A stretch of 64,000 nt of DNA, taken from positions 793,738-857,737 of the forward strand of contig NC_054880.1 in NCBI RefSeq assembly GCF_018320785.1, given 5' to 3'. The position numbers and the translations under genes are program-made. The stretch is from Cheilinus undulatus (Eukaryota > Chordata > Actinopteri > Labriformes > Labridae). This document shows positions 62,537-64,000 of this stretch, one piece after another. Within the stretch, counting starts at the first letter, position 1, and each line of letters starts with the position of its first letter. Below the pieces are notes generated by a model. The model was not told where the DNA came from and made no database searches. It saw nothing but the letters and a program-made list of their open reading frames with translations.

Positions 62537-62998
62537 TCATTTCCTCCCAAAGCGGAACCCGAATCCTCCTTTCTCCCTGCTGACGGCCTGCAGTCCTCCG
62601 GCGATGAAGGTCAGAGCGTTGTTCCTCCTCCCTCCGTCCTCTCCTCCGCCCTGATAGCTCATACTCTCCAGAGAGTGACTGGCGGGGAAGGGCGACAGCG
62701 GCTGGGCCTTCAGCTCTCCTCTCTGACTCCTCAGCAGAAACTCCTCCTCCTCCTCCTCCTCCTCCTCGCCGGGCTCCAGCAGGCCACGTCGGGGGTCCGT
62801 GGGCGGGGGGAACCAGGCGTCGTTCAGGCCGTCCAGAGCAGCCTGGAGCCGCAGGAGGGCGGATTCTGGTCCGCCGTCTCTCGGCAGGAGGGCGGAGAGA
62901 GAGTGGGGGTACGACGTGACGGTGTGGGGGAGGGGGAGGAGGAGAGCGAGGGAGAGGAGGGTGAGCTGAGAGGTGCTGAGGTGGGCAGAGGGGCACAT
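62537..62998 (-). CDS. qrfp: Pyroglutamylated RFamide peptide precursor (QRFP/26RFa)
   Basis: A 153-residue secreted neuropeptide precursor. In vertebrates QRFP acts through the receptor QRFPR (GPR103) on feeding and arousal. An N-terminal signal peptide (about residues 1-29, with LLSLALLLPLPHT) is followed by a spacer with nine glutamates (78-86, a CTC microsatellite in the DNA). A dibasic site RR is at 124-125. The C-terminal peptide 126-150 contains FIAGGLQAVSREK and ends GGFGFRF. Gly151 is the amidation donor, then Arg-Lys and TGA. The mammalian peptide ends GGFSFRF-G-RR, so the match is strong. The ATG at 62998 directly follows an acceptor (TCTCTTCCAG), implying a non-coding upstream exon and a single coding exon, as in mammals. 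Upstream in-frame codons exist but lie before that acceptor. The first residue of the 25-mer is Asn, not Gln, if cleavage is at RR. Confidence 0.92.
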   Translation of the reverse strand: MCPSAHLSTSQLTLLSLALLLPLPHTVTSYPHSLSALLPRDGGPESALLRLQAALDGLNDAWFPPPTDPRRGLLEPGEEEEEEEEEFLLRSQRGELKAQPLSPFPASHSLESMSYQGGGEDGGRRNNALTFIAGGLQAVSREKGGFGFRFGRK

Positions 62999-63019
62999 CT
63001 GGAAGAGAACAGAGGTTAT

Positions 63020-63861
63020 TCTTTCTTCAGCTGATGGTCCAGCTCCACAAACACTGGACGTGGGATGTCTCTCATGTAACACTGCAGAAATAAATGTGCA
63101 AGAACTCAGTTAGCCAGATCATCTGTGCTCAGATTTAAAGATCTGGACCCTGACTGATTAAGACCACGTCCCCGTGTACAGGGGTCTTTATCTTAAAGAA
63201 GCGATCTGAAGTAATGATGCACCAGAGCACCGTCCTGTTAACGGTCATCAGCCAACCAGAAAATAATGTGGTGATGACGGTGGCTGATGTGGGTCAAAAA
63301 CAGACAGATCGAAAGTTCACGCTGTTGTGAGAGACAATGCCAACACAAACGTCTGCGTGGTGTAAACCCTCCAGCTGGCTGTCCAGATCTGCAGTCAGCC
63401 CCAGAAATAGTGGGACATTAAACATTCTCCCATCGCCCACCCAGAACACTGCAGGACGTCTGGACCCAGGGGAATACTGGACCCGGTTTTCTAAGAGGCC
63501 AAGCCTCACCAGATAAGCCCCTGACTACCATCGGCCCACAACTCTACCTGCACAGAAGTCTGAACACTTTATCCCACTCCTCTCTTCCTCTGACGAGAAT
63601 CCAGCGTGTTGATTCATCAGCTGCTGACATGATCCCCTCAGTAAGAGCCCTGAAACGTCTGAAGACCAGAGCCACTGATCATGGTGTTAAACCAGCAAAG
63701 ACTACTTTATTAGAGGCTGAGAGCAAACGCAGTCTGACCCTCATCCTGGAACCAGGACTCTTATACTGATGAGGACGTTAAAGCGCAGCAGTGCAGGAGC
63801 GCAGCTCGACACTGAGCATGCCGCCACCATGCATCCAACCAAGACGAAGACTTGGACCAGC
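63020..63861. other. Upstream of qrfp, no further gene recognised
   Basis: The non-coding first exon of qrfp should lie here or beyond the window but could not be placed. No repeat family was recognised. Confidence 0.35.
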
Positions 63862-64000
63862 GTTACTCAACCCTGCTCAAACACAGAGCCGAACTGTTCA
63901 AAATACCTTTGCTACAGCCACAGCCTAAGGGGGAAAGGTGGAAAAAATGGGGAAAAGCAACAAAAAACAAAGTTACATGTCAAAAAGTGGTAAAAAAAAA
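63862..64000. repeat. A-rich dispersed repeat, cut by window end
   Basis: CAGCGTTACTCAACC, then GAGCCGAACTGTTC and AAAAAATGGGGAAAAGC, match the start of the element at 33290-33705. Confidence 0.5.

Overview
The window looks like teleost fish DNA, most likely a percomorph. It carries a spliced MHC class I gene of the fish U-lineage type, a qrfp neuropeptide precursor, and many fish-type transposons: Tc1/mariner and hAT relics, an L1/Tx1-type LINE, CR1/L2/Rex-type LINEs and a solo LTR. There are no prokaryotic features, and no tRNA or rRNA was recognised. By my tally about 35% of the 64 kb is tandem minisatellite, in ten arrays, so most of the long open frames here are repeat artefacts.

Layout, left to right. 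1-11.2 kb: no recognised gene; 31-bp, G-rich and 59-bp minisatellites, a perfect foldback element, and a 1.2-1.6 kb segment (9370-10960) that recurs inverted at 28955-30165. 11.4-25.9 kb, plus strand: a broken MHC class I gene. Its leader exon (11431-11485) is cut off by a 7.75-kb array of 19-bp repeats. No alpha1 exon is visible. Alpha2 (20560-20850) has an in-frame stop. Alpha3 (20918-21745) contains 27 in-frame copies of a 21-bp unit that is single in the intact gene. A TM exon (25773-25879) has lost its splice donor. 21.9-37.6 kb: nested transposons (a LINE inside a hAT element with 8-bp target duplication, a solo LTR inside a Tc1-type element with 5-bp duplication), further hAT elements and a perfect 36 x 24-bp array. 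37.9-47.3 kb, minus strand: an apparently functional class I gene with leader, alpha1, alpha2, alpha3, TM and five small phase-1 tail exons; the last exon is uncertain. The two class I loci converge.

48.44-48.55 kb, upstream of the intact gene: a tight cluster of ISRE, NF-kappaB, Y-box and X-box motifs, the signature of MHC promoters, but about 1.2 kb from the start codon. 48.8-56.2 kb: an AT-rich array split by a 5'-truncated L1/Tx1-type LINE. 58.4-61.5 kb: a 21-bp array. 62.5-63.0 kb, minus strand: qrfp, encoding an RFamide ending in GGFGFRF-amide. The remainder is intergenic sequence with dispersed repeats.

The main biological interest is the class I pair: one copy intact with modular tail exons, the other decaying through minisatellite expansion inside an exon and an intron.
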